A stretch of DNA of 64,000 nucleotides from Halotia branconii CENA392 (GCF_029953635.1 NZ_CP124543.1:6790367-6854366), one strand, 5' to 3'; counted from the first letter of the stretch, positions 53,419 through 61,850 are shown. Notes: a model not told the origin generated them from the letters alone. Numbers and translations are program-made.

Positions 53419-55338
53419 ATGCCAACTCCCCGCTTGCATCCAGACACAATTGAGGAAATTAAACAACGAGCTGACATTGTAGATGTTGTCTCAGAACATG
53501 TTGTCTTACGCAAGCGCGGTAAAGATTTTGTGGGATTGTGTCCTTTTCACGATGAAAAAAGCCCCAGCTTTACAGTCAGTCAGACAAAGCAAATGTATTA
53601 TTGCTTCGGCTGTCAAGCTGGAGGAAACGCCATTAAATTTTTGATGGATTTGGAGAAACGCCAGTTTACAGAAGTTGTATTGGATTTAGCACGGCGTTAC
53701 CAAGTAAACATACAAACCCTAGAACCTGAACAACGGCAACAATTGCAGCGTCAGTTGTCTTTACGCGAACAATTATATGAAGTTCTGGCTTCGACGGCAC
53801 AATTTTATCAACATGCCCTAAGACAATCTGCACAACTAAAAGCAATTGAATATCTACAATCTAATCGCCAACTGAGAAAAGAAACAATCGAGCAGTTTGG
53901 CTTGGGTTATGCACCCGCAGGTTGGGAAACTCTCCATCGCTATTTGGTAGAAGATAAGCACTACCCAGTGCAATTAGTAGAAAAGGCGGGATTAATTAAG
54001 CCACGTAAACAAGGAGGTGGCTATTATGATGTATTTCGCGATCGCCTGATCATTCCCATCCGCGATGTGCAAGGGCGGGTAATTGCTTTTGGTGGGAGAA
54101 CTCTTGGCGATGATCAACCCAAATATCTCAATTCACCAGAAACCGAACTTTTTAGTAAAGGTAAAACTTTATTTGCCCTAGATGAAGCCAAAGCTGGGAT
54201 TTCTCAACTCGATCAAGCAGTAGTCGTAGAAGGATATTTTGATGCGATCGCTCTTCATGCTGCTGGGATTACTAATGCCGTTGCTTCCCTGGGTACAGCA
54301 TTAAGTTTAGAACAAGTACGGCTGATATTACGCTACACCGAATCGAAACAATTAGTACTTAACTTTGATGCCGATAAAGCAGGCAATATTGCTGCCGAAC
54401 GCGCGATCGGCGAAATTGCCGAACTAGCATATAAAGGGGAAGTTCAATTAAAAATTCTCAATATACCTGATGGTAAAGATGCTGATGAATACTTGTATAG
54501 TCACACTTCAGAAGACTATAAACAATTGTTGGCAAATGCCCCACTGTGGCTAGATTGGCAGATTCAGCAAATTACTCAAAACCGCGATTTAAGGCAGGCT
54601 ACTGATTTCCAGCAAGTAACTCAACAAATAGTTAAGTTACTGAAAAATATAGCCAATAGTGATACACGTAACTATTACATTTCTCACTGTGCGGAAATTC
54701 TCAGCTTAGGAGATAGCAGACTGATACCTCTAAGAGTTGAAAATTTGCTCACTCAAATTGCTCCTACTAAGGCTATATATTCAAAGCCTGTCTCAGCAAA
54801 AAAAGCGTGGGGAGGTGCTGAAAAGCCTTCTCATTCAACACTCACCACAGATTACAGTCTTTTAGAACACGCGGAAGCTTTGTTACTCAGGATTTACTTG
54901 CATTGTCTTGAACAGCGTCAAGGGATTATTGACGAATTAGAAGAACAAGATTTGCAATTTAGCCTTTCTCACCATCGATTTTTGTGGCAACAGATTGTAG
55001 AAATAAAAGCAGAACAAATAGATTTAATCTCAACTCTGCAAAATAGATACCTACAATTGTCAGAAGACTTGGGAGTAGTGTCACATCTGTTTCATCTCAA
55101 CGAGAAATGGAAAAAAGAAATAATGCGGACTCCGCAAGTAGTTCAAGCTGCGATCGCTTGCATGAATTTGGTGATGATTGAAAAACGCTATCGTCACTTT
55201 TTGGAACTATGGCAGACAACAGATCCAGAAGCTGAACCAGAACGTTATCAATCTTATTATCAAGCCTTCTACGCCGAAAAAATCAAGCTGCAAAAAATAG
55301 ACAGACAACGGCTATTTTCGATTACAGAATTGCTTTGA
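53419..55338 (+). CDS. dnaG: DNA primase DnaG
   Basis: DnaG makes RNA primers at the replication fork. The 639-residue protein has the CHC2 zinc finger (C41, H44, C62, C65 in CPFHDEKSPSF and YYCFGCQ), the catalytic TOPRIM domain at about 250-340 (VVVEGYFDAIALHAAG and LNFDADKAG), and a C-terminal helicase-binding region from about 490. It begins PTPRLHPDTIEEIKQRADIV, normal for the cyanobacterial enzyme. It stands alone with the divergent TPR gene upstream. Confidence 0.97.
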   Translation: MPTPRLHPDTIEEIKQRADIVDVVSEHVVLRKRGKDFVGLCPFHDEKSPSFTVSQTKQMYYCFGCQAGGNAIKFLMDLEKRQFTEVVLDLARRYQVNIQTLEPEQRQQLQRQLSLREQLYEVLASTAQFYQHALRQSAQLKAIEYLQSNRQLRKETIEQFGLGYAPAGWETLHRYLVEDKHYPVQLVEKAGLIKPRKQGGGYYDVFRDRLIIPIRDVQGRVIAFGGRTLGDDQPKYLNSPETELFSKGKTLFALDEAKAGISQLDQAVVVEGYFDAIALHAAGITNAVASLGTALSLEQVRLILRYTESKQLVLNFDADKAGNIAAERAIGEIAELAYKGEVQLKILNIPDGKDADEYLYSHTSEDYKQLLANAPLWLDWQIQQITQNRDLRQATDFQQVTQQIVKLLKNIANSDTRNYYISHCAEILSLGDSRLIPLRVENLLTQIAPTKAIYSKPVSAKKAWGGAEKPSHSTLTTDYSLLEHAEALLLRIYLHCLEQRQGIIDELEEQDLQFSLSHHRFLWQQIVEIKAEQIDLISTLQNRYLQLSEDLGVVSHLFHLNEKWKKEIMRTPQVVQAAIACMNLVMIEKRYRHFLELWQTTDPEAEPERYQSYYQAFYAEKIKLQKIDRQRLFSITELL

Positions 55339-55386
55339 TCCAATAAAATTTTTTCATTGAAAGCAGCGAGAAACTCCATCCCTTCA

Positions 55387-55489
55387 TACCGTTTTACTTT
55401 AAAGTTGATACATTTGGGCAAGCAGAGGAAGCAGGGGAGGCAGGGGGAGTAAGAAAAGTAATTTGTATCAATAATTTCGTGAAATGGTA
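55387..55489 (+). mobile_element. MITE family 1, copy B (103 bp)
   Basis: Ends TACCGTTTTAC and the complement of TACCATTTCAC, with the 3-bp duplication TCA (55384-55386, 55490-55492). It is over 90 percent alike to copy A outside the 9-mer tract, which has about two fewer units. It lies just after dnaG. Confidence 0.85.
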
Positions 55490-55540
55490 TCACAGGTGGT
55501 TAAATCAGTGAATAGTGCTGGTAACTGATAACTTCTTCCC

Positions 55541-55561
55541 CATGCCCCATGCCCCATGCCC
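55541..55561 (+). repeat. Tandem heptamer (CATGCCC)3
   Basis: Three exact units between dnaG and the secreted-protein gene, followed by CACAAGGGGATAGAGTTTTT, a half of the AACTTCATCCC palindrome. Confidence 0.75.
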
Positions 55562-55578
55562 ACAAGGGGATAGAGTTT

Positions 55579-56331
55579 TTAATAACAATTCATTGCTGAA
55601 GCTGCACTTACTTTGGTTAAATCGCTAGTGAATGCGCCGATGTATTTGTAAGGTGATGAACCAGAACAAGTCATGGAATTTTTATCAGCGCGGCGGGGAG
55701 TCCACCATGAATCTGCCTTCACAGTTAGATTTATACCATTCCATGATAGTCCTGTGACAACTAAAGAGTTAGTTTTGCCATCGCTTGGTTTTCTGGCAGA
55801 GAGAAATGTGGCATAGTAAACGCTACCATTGACGGGATTAATCTTGGCGATCACTGCGACTTTAGCGCCGCCGCCACTGCCGTAACTAGATAGCCAACGT
55901 CCAGTAGCAAAGCGCCGGAAATCATTACCTGTCTGAGTACCTGTGGAGGTAAAAACTCCATACAATACGCCTTTTCCGTCCCAAAATAATCCGTAGCCTG
56001 TGCCATCATCATTCGTCGTTTCGTAATCACTGCGACACCATTTCTTGATTCCATTATCAAAACGAACAATTCGGGGGTCTTTGTTTTTAGATGATACTTG
56101 CTGATAACCAATGTAGATAGTTGTTTGTCCATTAATTACCTTGGGGCCATTTTTAGCTTTAATTGTCGCTTCATTATCATTGCAAGTAAATGTCACACTT
56201 TTACTCACAGATGAATTAATAACAGTTTGAGCCAAAACAGGAGGAGTTTTTGTGATTGCTAAATCAGTCCCTAATATGACTGCAACAGATAAAAATGTTA
56301 AATACTTCTGCAATTGGTGATGATAAATCAT
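55579..56331 (-). CDS. Secreted protein of unknown function
   Basis: A 250-residue protein with a signal peptide (YLTFLSVAVILGTDLAITKT, then PPVLAQ with a likely cut after AQ). The mature part is Trp-, Tyr-, Gly- and Ser-rich and beta-like (GYGLFWDGKGVLYGVFTSTG, RFATGRWLSSYGSGGGAKVA) with four Cys that could pair (CNDN, WCRSD, MTCSG, MNCY). No family is recognised. It is probably periplasmic or released. It stands alone. Confidence 0.7.
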   Translation of the reverse strand: MIYHHQLQKYLTFLSVAVILGTDLAITKTPPVLAQTVINSSVSKSVTFTCNDNEATIKAKNGPKVINGQTTIYIGYQQVSSKNKDPRIVRFDNGIKKWCRSDYETTNDDGTGYGLFWDGKGVLYGVFTSTGTQTGNDFRRFATGRWLSSYGSGGGAKVAVIAKINPVNGSVYYATFLSARKPSDGKTNSLVVTGLSWNGINLTVKADSWWTPRRADKNSMTCSGSSPYKYIGAFTSDLTKVSAASAMNCY

Positions 56332-56500
56332 GGTATTTGATTGTTAAGTTTAGTGTAAATGTTCACACTAATTTAAATTAAGCTACCAAATTATACACGA
56401 GTGAATACACTTGAAAAGTTGATCTACGTTGAAACACTTATTTATAATAGCGATCGCTTGTACCATTTTCTTTTTAATACATTTACTATCAGTACATTAT

Positions 56501-58105
56501 CTAAAAGTTTAAAATATCTAATGACTCTTCTATTTCTAAATCCAAAATTCTAGACCGTGCGTCTTTAAGTGCTTCTATATTGCCTTCTTGACGATAGATG
56601 TCTACCGCTTTTTGAAAGTCTTCAATTGCACCCTGATGATCTTTCATTTGATCGTAGATAGTACCACGATTATAATAAGCATCAGCATAATTAGGGTTAA
56701 TCTTGAGTGTCTGAGTATAATCATCAATTGCTGACGGTAAATTTCCTAATTCATAATTAGCATTACCACGGTTGTAATGAACATCAGCATAGTTAGGGTT
56801 AATTTGTATTGCCTGAGTATAATCATCAATGGCTCCTGCATAATCACCTAAATCAAAACGAGCATTACCACGATTTTTATAGGCTTCTGCATTATCCGGG
56901 TTACTCTTAATTGCTTGAGTAAACCCTTGCTGGTATCTGAGAAAATAACGAGCAATTCCCTGATTTTTGTGAATGTTGGCATACTGAGGATCAATTTTAA
57001 TCGCCTGAGTGTAATCTTCAATTGCTCCTTGATTATCTCCTAAAAAAGAACGAGCTTCAGCACGATTTTTGTAAGCGATCGCACCATGAGGATTAATCGC
57101 GATCGCCTGAGTGTAATCTTCAATTGCTTCTTGATAATTGCCTAATTGATAACGAGCTAAACCTCGTTTATTATAAGATTTGGCATCTTTCAGATTTAGC
57201 TTAATTGCTTGAGAATAATCTGCGATCGCTTTTTCATAATCTCCCAAATTATAGTAAGCTAAACCTCGTTTATAATAAATATCAGTATTATTAAAATTAA
57301 ATTTTAATACTTGGTTATAATTAGCAATAGCAGCTTTATATTGTCCTTTCTTTAAACATTCGTCACCCAGACTTTGGTAATGGAAATCTTTATTTGTATT
57401 AATGTAAAATGTAGATTTATTTAGCTGATTTGTGCTAAGTATAGATAAAGATTGTGGCTGTAAAACATCCTGACAACTTAAAGTTTCTTGCCTAGAAGTT
57501 ATAGAAGACTGGCACTGTTCCAAATAACACCATAAACCACCCCCATATAAAAGTTGATCTATACCAAATGAGATTCTTCCAGTTTTTAGTTTAATCATCC
57601 GTGTAGGTAGAAAACCAGCCAAAAAAAGGTGATATTCAGATTGTGCTTCACTCACTTCTTCTTGAATCAAAATACAAACTATAACGGCATTTTTGGCAAC
57701 TTCTTCGGAACTAACTGACCACTTAACTTGATCTATACTGCCATGACGTGATTTCACTTCAATGCCTATAAACGGGTCAGCAGTTAAAGTAAAATCTATT
57801 TTGCCATCGCCACCAAATCGCTTTTCATAATCTACTTCTGTAATCAACTCGGCTAAACGTTCTTTAACAACTTCTTCACCTAATTTTCCTTTGAGATAGC
57901 TGATAAAAACATCACGAACTGGCGAAACACGCTTATACTTTTCAGCCATTAGCCAGCAAAATTGTCGCAACACTTTTAACCTCTCTCCAGAGATTATAGT
58001 TAATTCGCTATATTGACCTTCTGTTTCGCAATGAAGCAGACAACCAGTTTTTAACCTTTTAACAAAATCAGACTGTAGCGATCGCAGTAACGTAATCCAA
58101 TCCAT
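56501..58105 (-). CDS. TPR protein with N-terminal PD-(D/E)XK-like nuclease domain
   Basis: A 534-residue protein. The N-terminal domain (1-205) has a clear PD-(D/E)XK layout: E77/E78 on a helix (KGKLGEEVVKERL), D104 in GKIDFTLTADP, then E116 and K118 in IGIEVKSRHG, eleven residues on. It aligns along its length with the N-terminus of the WD40 protein at 8591. Residues about 240-520 are some eight TPR units (YNLGDYEKAIADYSQAIKLN, LGNYQEAIEDYTQAIAINP, LGDYAGAIDDYTQAIQINP), nearly identical in phrase and likely expanded by duplication. The repeats would recruit a partner and the head would cut nucleic acid; that is inference. Monocistronic. Confidence 0.85.
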   Translation of the reverse strand: MDWITLLRSLQSDFVKRLKTGCLLHCETEGQYSELTIISGERLKVLRQFCWLMAEKYKRVSPVRDVFISYLKGKLGEEVVKERLAELITEVDYEKRFGGDGKIDFTLTADPFIGIEVKSRHGSIDQVKWSVSSEEVAKNAVIVCILIQEEVSEAQSEYHLFLAGFLPTRMIKLKTGRISFGIDQLLYGGGLWCYLEQCQSSITSRQETLSCQDVLQPQSLSILSTNQLNKSTFYINTNKDFHYQSLGDECLKKGQYKAAIANYNQVLKFNFNNTDIYYKRGLAYYNLGDYEKAIADYSQAIKLNLKDAKSYNKRGLARYQLGNYQEAIEDYTQAIAINPHGAIAYKNRAEARSFLGDNQGAIEDYTQAIKIDPQYANIHKNQGIARYFLRYQQGFTQAIKSNPDNAEAYKNRGNARFDLGDYAGAIDDYTQAIQINPNYADVHYNRGNANYELGNLPSAIDDYTQTLKINPNYADAYYNRGTIYDQMKDHQGAIEDFQKAVDIYRQEGNIEALKDARSRILDLEIEESLDILNF

Positions 58106-58351
58106 TGATATTTCTGCGAATCTTTTTGATGATGTTATTTTATTAAAATATCCAGTCGCCGTAAAGCTGGCAATTGTTTTAACGTGAGTTCGACGGTGAA
58201 CGAAAGCCAGAAAGCTTGCGCCTAGAGTCTTTGAAGGAATGGGATGAAACCAATTCGCAATGACGCTTGCAGACTCGCTACCGCTGTGTTAACGCAATTA
58301 AATTAAGCTACCGTTATTGACTTTCAAATAAAGTTTGTATTAAAATTAATC

Positions 58352-58365
58352 AGACCAATCGGTCG
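58352..58365. promoter_or_regulatory. TetR operator 1 (AGACC-AATC-GGTCG)
   Basis: GACC and GGTC arms around AATC, ending 11 bases before the ATG of the TetR gene. The GACC-N4-GGTC form is that of NemR-type repressors. A second copy is at 59448. Its position indicates autorepression. The rest of 58106-58375 has no recognised gene. Confidence 0.75.
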
Positions 58366-58375
58366 GAAAAATATT

Positions 58376-58963
58376 ATGTCTAAAGGCCAAGAGACAAAAA
58401 CTAAAATTCTTCAACAAGCCGCTGAACTGTTTAACCAACAGGGGTATGCTGGCTCATCTATGTCCGACATTATGCGTGTAACGGGATTGCAAAAAGGAGG
58501 AATTTATAATCATTTTCCCAGTAAAGATGAGCTAGCACTACAAGCTTTTGACTTTGCGATCGCTTGTGTCAGCAAGCATTACAGATCTGCCTTACGTAGC
58601 AAAAGTAATGCAGTCGAACGTCTACAAGCAATCATTGGGGTTTTTAGTAATTTTGCAGACAATCCACCCATTAAAGGAGGATGTCCATTACTTAATACTG
58701 CCGTGGAAAGTGATGATGCTCACCCGGCGCTGCGAGAACGAACCCAACAGGCGATGAACTCTTGGCTAAATTTAATTCGGCGAATTATTGAAACAGGAAT
58801 TGCAAAGGGTGAAATTCGCCCTGAAGTTAATGCTGAGGAAATCGCAACTATTATCACTGCAACCTTAGAAGGAGCAATTATGATTAGTAAGCTTTATGGA
58901 GACTCTGTTCACATGCAAAGGGCAGTTAATCATCTAAATCAGTATATAGAAAATTACCTTTAA
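58376..58963 (+). CDS. TetR/AcrR-family regulator (NemR-like)
   Basis: A 195-residue repressor. The N-terminal HTH (about 8-55) reads KTKILQQAAELFNQQGYAGS and DIMRVTGLQKGGIYNHFPSK. The ligand domain has PIKGGCPLLNTAVESDDAHP; a Cys in CPLLN sits where NemR-type regulators keep the thiol that senses electrophiles. Operators of identical form lie upstream of this gene and of the truncated gst, and a tautomerase gene follows 4 bases after its stop. The locus looks like a response to reactive electrophiles. Confidence 0.88.
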   Translation: MSKGQETKTKILQQAAELFNQQGYAGSSMSDIMRVTGLQKGGIYNHFPSKDELALQAFDFAIACVSKHYRSALRSKSNAVERLQAIIGVFSNFADNPPIKGGCPLLNTAVESDDAHPALRERTQQAMNSWLNLIRRIIETGIAKGEIRPEVNAEEIATIITATLEGAIMISKLYGDSVHMQRAVNHLNQYIENYL

Positions 58964-58967
58964 ATTC

Positions 58968-59357
58968 ATGACACAAATTAAGGTTTACGGTCTAGCAGAA
59001 AAACTTAACCCTATTAAAACAAAGCTTGCAAATATCATTCATAGCTCTATTATTGAGGTGTTGCAACTTCCCCCTAAAAAACGATTTCATAGATTCTTCT
59101 CCCTGGAAAGAGATGACTTTTACTATCCATCAGATAGGTCAGAAAATTACTTAATCATTGAGATTAGCATGTTTGAGGGGCGTACACTAGAAACCAAAAA
59201 GCGCTTAATTTATAGATTAATTCAGAAGATTAATCAAAACTTAAATATCGCTGTTAATGATATTGAAATTACACTTTTTGAAACGCCTCCGGCTAACTGG
59301 GGTATTCGGGGTTTAACAGGTGATGAATTAAATCTAAATTACAAGGTAGACGTTTGA
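58968..59357 (+). CDS. Tautomerase-superfamily protein
   Basis: A 129-residue MIF/4-OT-fold protein. IKVYGLAEKLNPIKTKLANI and IIEISMFEGRTLETKKRLIY are typical. Classic tautomerases use an N-terminal Pro1; this one starts MTQIKVYG, so the usual catalytic proline is absent and another chemistry or a binding role is possible. It is cotranscribed with the TetR gene. Confidence 0.82.
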   Translation: MTQIKVYGLAEKLNPIKTKLANIIHSSIIEVLQLPPKKRFHRFFSLERDDFYYPSDRSENYLIIEISMFEGRTLETKKRLIYRLIQKINQNLNIAVNDIEITLFETPPANWGIRGLTGDELNLNYKVDV

Positions 59358-59447
59358 AATTAGTCATATTAAATTTATAGTAGGAGATTATCAGCCAGCA
59401 ACTCAGAACAACTGAATTTCCCAAAGCAAATTTTTTTAGACTTTAAC

Positions 59448-59461
59448 AGACCGTTTGGTCT
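59448..59461. promoter_or_regulatory. TetR operator 2 (AGACC-GTTT-GGTCT)
   Basis: A perfect 5-bp inverted repeat with a 4-base spacer, 27 bases upstream of the gst start. It matches operator 1, so gst should be in the same regulon. Confidence 0.75.
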
Positions 59462-59488
59462 TTTTGCCAATTTTAGGAGAAATTATTC

Positions 59489-59542
59489 ATGCTGAAGTTT
59501 TACTATAATCCGCGCTCACCTATGGCTCGCCGTGTGTGGAGA
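59489..59542 (+). pseudogene. Glutathione S-transferase, N-terminal fragment only
   Basis: ATG 59489, after the ribosome site AGGAGA, opens MLKFYYNPRSPMARRVW, the first strand and helix start of a GST thioredoxin-fold domain. After W17 the frame reads on as unrelated sequence (RIPSRPNCDRF) and later stops. The next gene is on the opposite strand and unrelated. The remaining 180 or so codons are not in the window. The break at about 59540 marks one edge of the inserted gene array. Confidence 0.75.
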
Positions 59543-59555
59543 ATCCCCAGTAGAC

Positions 59556-59960
59556 CTAACTGCGATCGCTTTCATACTCCTGTGCAGTTTCGTACTCACG
59601 CTGGAATTGTTCTAATTCTTGTACCCGGCGAAATAGCTGATCGCGTTGCGAAGTGCTGACGGTTTCTAGTTCGCTGATTTTAGTGTTGAGATGCTTAATC
59701 ATCAAAAACAATACGTTTTTATCAAGATTGTCAAGTGTCTCACCGTCTACTAATAGACTGTTTAAAGTTTCACTTGTGGATGTAGTGCATTCTAGGAAAT
59801 TACCAATAACCTTAAAATCCCAAGTTTCCCCGTTAATATCTTGGGGGTGAATGTAAAAGCTATACTGATTGTTTTGGTCTTTTTGGACTCTAAGTCTAAA
59901 ATCAATTGCTTTTCCTTCGTGTATCTGAAAGTAATTTTCTAACGTAAACTTACTAATCAT
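59556..59960 (-). CDS. Array gene 9: small coiled-coil protein, unknown
   Basis: About 134 residues from ATG 59960. N-terminal beta-rich part (TLENYFQIHEGKAIDFRLRV, WDFKVIGNFLEC), then a helical, charged end (LFLMIKHLNTKISELETVST, QRDQLFRRVQELEQFQREY) that should form a coiled coil. The longer frame from 60005 adds residues without character. It is the last gene of the array; its stop is about 15 bases from the gst break. Confidence 0.65.
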   Translation of the reverse strand: MISKFTLENYFQIHEGKAIDFRLRVQKDQNNQYSFYIHPQDINGETWDFKVIGNFLECTTSTSETLNSLLVDGETLDNLDKNVLFLMIKHLNTKISELETVSTSQRDQLFRRVQELEQFQREYETAQEYESDRS

Positions 59961-60153
59961 GTTCAACCTTGAAAAATTAATTAGAGAATTAGACGAATTT
60001 ATCAAATACTGGGGAACTTTACCCTCAACGTTTATAGCCTATTACGATGATTTATATGGTTATCCTTGGGGAAGACTTAAACTATTTGGGATGCTGTGTT
60101 TAAGCTTTTCTTTTTATTTTGGATTGTTGATCTTGATTCTTGAACTAAAGTAA
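59959..60153 (+). CDS. Small single-helix membrane protein, divergent in the array
   Basis: A 64-residue frame: a charged N-terminus (FNLEKLIRELDEFIKYWG) and a C-terminal membrane helix (LFGMLCLSFSFYFGLLILIL). Its ATG overlaps the complement of array gene 9's start by two bases, so both genes start at the same place in opposite directions. No clear ribosome site is present, so it could be a chance frame, but the helix is well formed. Confidence 0.4.
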   Translation: MFNLEKLIRELDEFIKYWGTLPSTFIAYYDDLYGYPWGRLKLFGMLCLSFSFYFGLLILILELK

Positions 60154-60164
60154 TCTCCGTCCGG

Positions 60165-60344
60165 TTAGTCAGCCGGCTTGTCACTAGCCGGGCGTTGCAC
60201 CAGATAGCCCAGAATAGCTGTAGATATTCCTGTGATTATCGTCGCAGTGTTACTGCCAATCATCCCACTACCGCCCAGGACACTAGAGACTCCTGCAACC
60301 AAACCTAAAACTGTGCTGAATCGATCTAAAGTTTTTTGATTCAC
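60165..60344 (-). CDS. Array gene 8: small membrane protein, holin-like in size
   Basis: A 59-residue product from GTG 60344, with AGGAG nine bases upstream. It reads NQKTLDRFSTVLGLVAGVSS, then VLGGSGMIGSNTATIITGIS, then TAILGYLVQRPASDKPAD. Two short Gly-rich hydrophobic stretches and a polar tail fit a small holin-like or channel protein, without sequence match to a named family. It lies 6 bases after array gene 7. Confidence 0.65.
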   Translation of the reverse strand: MNQKTLDRFSTVLGLVAGVSSVLGGSGMIGSNTATIITGISTAILGYLVQRPASDKPAD

Positions 60345-60350
60345 TTGTAA

Positions 60351-60785
60351 TTACTCCTGTTCTGTATTCTCTTCGTATTCCCGAATTTGGAAGTTAGTGT
60401 CGCGCTGTAAAAAGCGTTGAATATCGCGGGTGTAGAATAAAACTCGTTTAAACTTGTGGTCAATTTTTTCATTCATTTGACCCAACAGCATTTGAATTAC
60501 ATCTTTTCTGTTGATATACTCTTGAACGTGTAAATCAAATCTTTTGTCTAACTCTCTAATCTTCTCGGCATTGCTAGCATACTCTTTCAAATCTTCTTCA
60601 ATTTGAATAATTGAAGTTGAAATTCTATTGATACTGCTAACAATTTTGATGCCTAACCCACCTAAAATGGAAAAGCTAACAAGGATTCCTAAAAATATAC
60701 CAGTAGATTCTAAAGTAATTGTGATTCCTGGGCTGTTACTGTTAGTTGAGTTACTAACAGCTATTACTGATTTTGTAGTAGTCAC
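60351..60785 (-). CDS. Array gene 7: membrane-anchored coiled-coil protein
   Basis: A 144-residue product from GTG 60785. A Ser/Thr/Asn-rich start, one membrane helix (about 26-48, GIFLGILVSFSILGGLGIKI), then a long charged helix (EEDLKEYASNAEKIRELDKR, FDLHVQEYINRKDVIQMLLG). Layout as in spanin- or lysis-associated and in septation-ring-like proteins, but no match is claimed. Confidence 0.7.
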   Translation of the reverse strand: MTTTKSVIAVSNSTNSNSPGITITLESTGIFLGILVSFSILGGLGIKIVSSINRISTSIIQIEEDLKEYASNAEKIRELDKRFDLHVQEYINRKDVIQMLLGQMNEKIDHKFKRVLFYTRDIQRFLQRDTNFQIREYEENTEQE

Positions 60786-60790
60786 TTGTG

Positions 60791-61138
60791 TTAATCAGTT
60801 GGATCATCCAAATTTTCAATAAACTGTGCTGTGTCAACCTTCACCCGGACAGTAAACTCATACTCTGGCATCTCCGGTGTACCCGTAAGCTGTTGACTGG
60901 CAAATTGAATAGGTGGTAATTCAGCATTAACTCTTGCTTCATTCACTTGGTCGGTTAATGCAGCTAATCCTTGCAAAAGTTTAACAATTCCCTTAACACA
61001 AGAAGCATTAAGAGTCAGATTGCTACCGCTTTCTGTAGTTGTGCTGAAATTAAGCTTGACTTGATTATTTCCAACAAATTCAATTGAACCAGCGGGTAAC
61101 TTTTCGGCTAATGCGCTGTAACTTAATGCAGTAGTCAT
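60791..61138 (-). CDS. Array gene 6: unknown
   Basis: A 115-residue soluble protein with a regular beta pattern: GSIEFVGNNQVKLNFSTTTE, LTLNASCVKGIVKLLQGLAA and PEYEFTVRVKVDTAQF. Its ATG overlaps the stop of gene 5 by four bases (ATGA), so the two are translationally coupled. No family recognised. Confidence 0.72.
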   Translation of the reverse strand: MTTALSYSALAEKLPAGSIEFVGNNQVKLNFSTTTESGSNLTLNASCVKGIVKLLQGLAALTDQVNEARVNAELPPIQFASQQLTGTPEMPEYEFTVRVKVDTAQFIENLDDPTD

Positions 61139-61638
61139 AAATTATCAATTTTGAACTCAATTGTTTCTAATTTGGAGCGAACCGCGTTGATTAAATCTTC
61201 CGTGGTATCAGTTTCTATTCCTCTGTATTCCCAGACAGCCAGAGTGACTTGGTAAATCCAAGGTAAAGCCTCAAACCTCAAACGATAAGATTCGGTCAGC
61301 TTGGGAAACTGAACCAACTCAATCGCATTAAGCTTAATTAGTCGGCGTGTACCATCTACTTCAGTGGTTGGAACCTGTCCCAATCCCTCAAAAACTACAG
61401 TGTCGTCAACATGAATGCCGCTAATTTGTTGATAGAAATATCCTGCTCTAATCCAAGTAGGTTTGGCATTAAGCCAGGAAGCCCCGACTAAAAAAACGTG
61501 ACTATCAGTCAAATAAGGAAGCTCTACTGGGTCAATTAGCGGCGCTCTGGCTCTGCGGTTGTCGGGATTACCTACTAACTTTTGGTAGTAAGTTAATTCC
61601 CAAGCTCCCATTGCTGTTAGGTCAAGCTGAAGTGTCAT
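61135..61638 (-). CDS. Array gene 5: unknown
   Basis: A 167-residue protein from ATG 61638, chosen because it overlaps the stop of gene 4 as ATGA; a start six codons upstream exists. It is beta-rich: LIDPVELPYLTDSHVFLVGA, TRRLIKLNAIELVQFPKLTE and SYRLRFEALPWIYQVTLAVW. Could be a structural (for example adaptor- or tail-like) protein, which is only a guess from fold appearance. Confidence 0.72.
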   Translation of the reverse strand: MTLQLDLTAMGAWELTYYQKLVGNPDNRRARAPLIDPVELPYLTDSHVFLVGASWLNAKPTWIRAGYFYQQISGIHVDDTVVFEGLGQVPTTEVDGTRRLIKLNAIELVQFPKLTESYRLRFEALPWIYQVTLAVWEYRGIETDTTEDLINAVRSKLETIEFKIDNL

Positions 61639-61850
61639 ATTTTGACTAATTCCCAATCTTCAGCTAGTTCAAAAACGTCATACTCTTGTTCGTCCAGGAA
61701 GTCGAGAAAGGTATCTGGGTGAATATTGCCGCGCAGAAACGCTGCTGTCATATTTGCCCGCTGGAGCATGAGATTTAATTCCTCCTCATACTCCAATTGC
61801 GACTGTCCCGGATACCAAATTGCAGGAGTTTCTAAAAAATTATTCACCAC
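61635..61850 (-). CDS. Array gene 4: small acidic protein
   Basis: A 71-residue acidic product from GTG 61850 (a second GTG follows directly). It reads ETPAIWYPGQSQLEYEEELN then LMLQRANMTAAFLRGNIHPD and TFLDFLDEQEYDVFELAEDW. Overlaps gene 3 by 11 bases and gene 5 by 4. Its size, acidity and position between two longer genes resemble head-tail joining or assembly factors of phages, without proof. Confidence 0.68.
   Translation of the reverse strand: MVNNFLETPAIWYPGQSQLEYEEELNLMLQRANMTAAFLRGNIHPDTFLDFLDEQEYDVFELAEDWELVKI

Noticed and set aside
58140..58300. Possible transposon right end or structured RNA
   Set aside because: The stretch with GAGTTCGACGGTGAACG looks structured, but no family or transposase could be linked to it.
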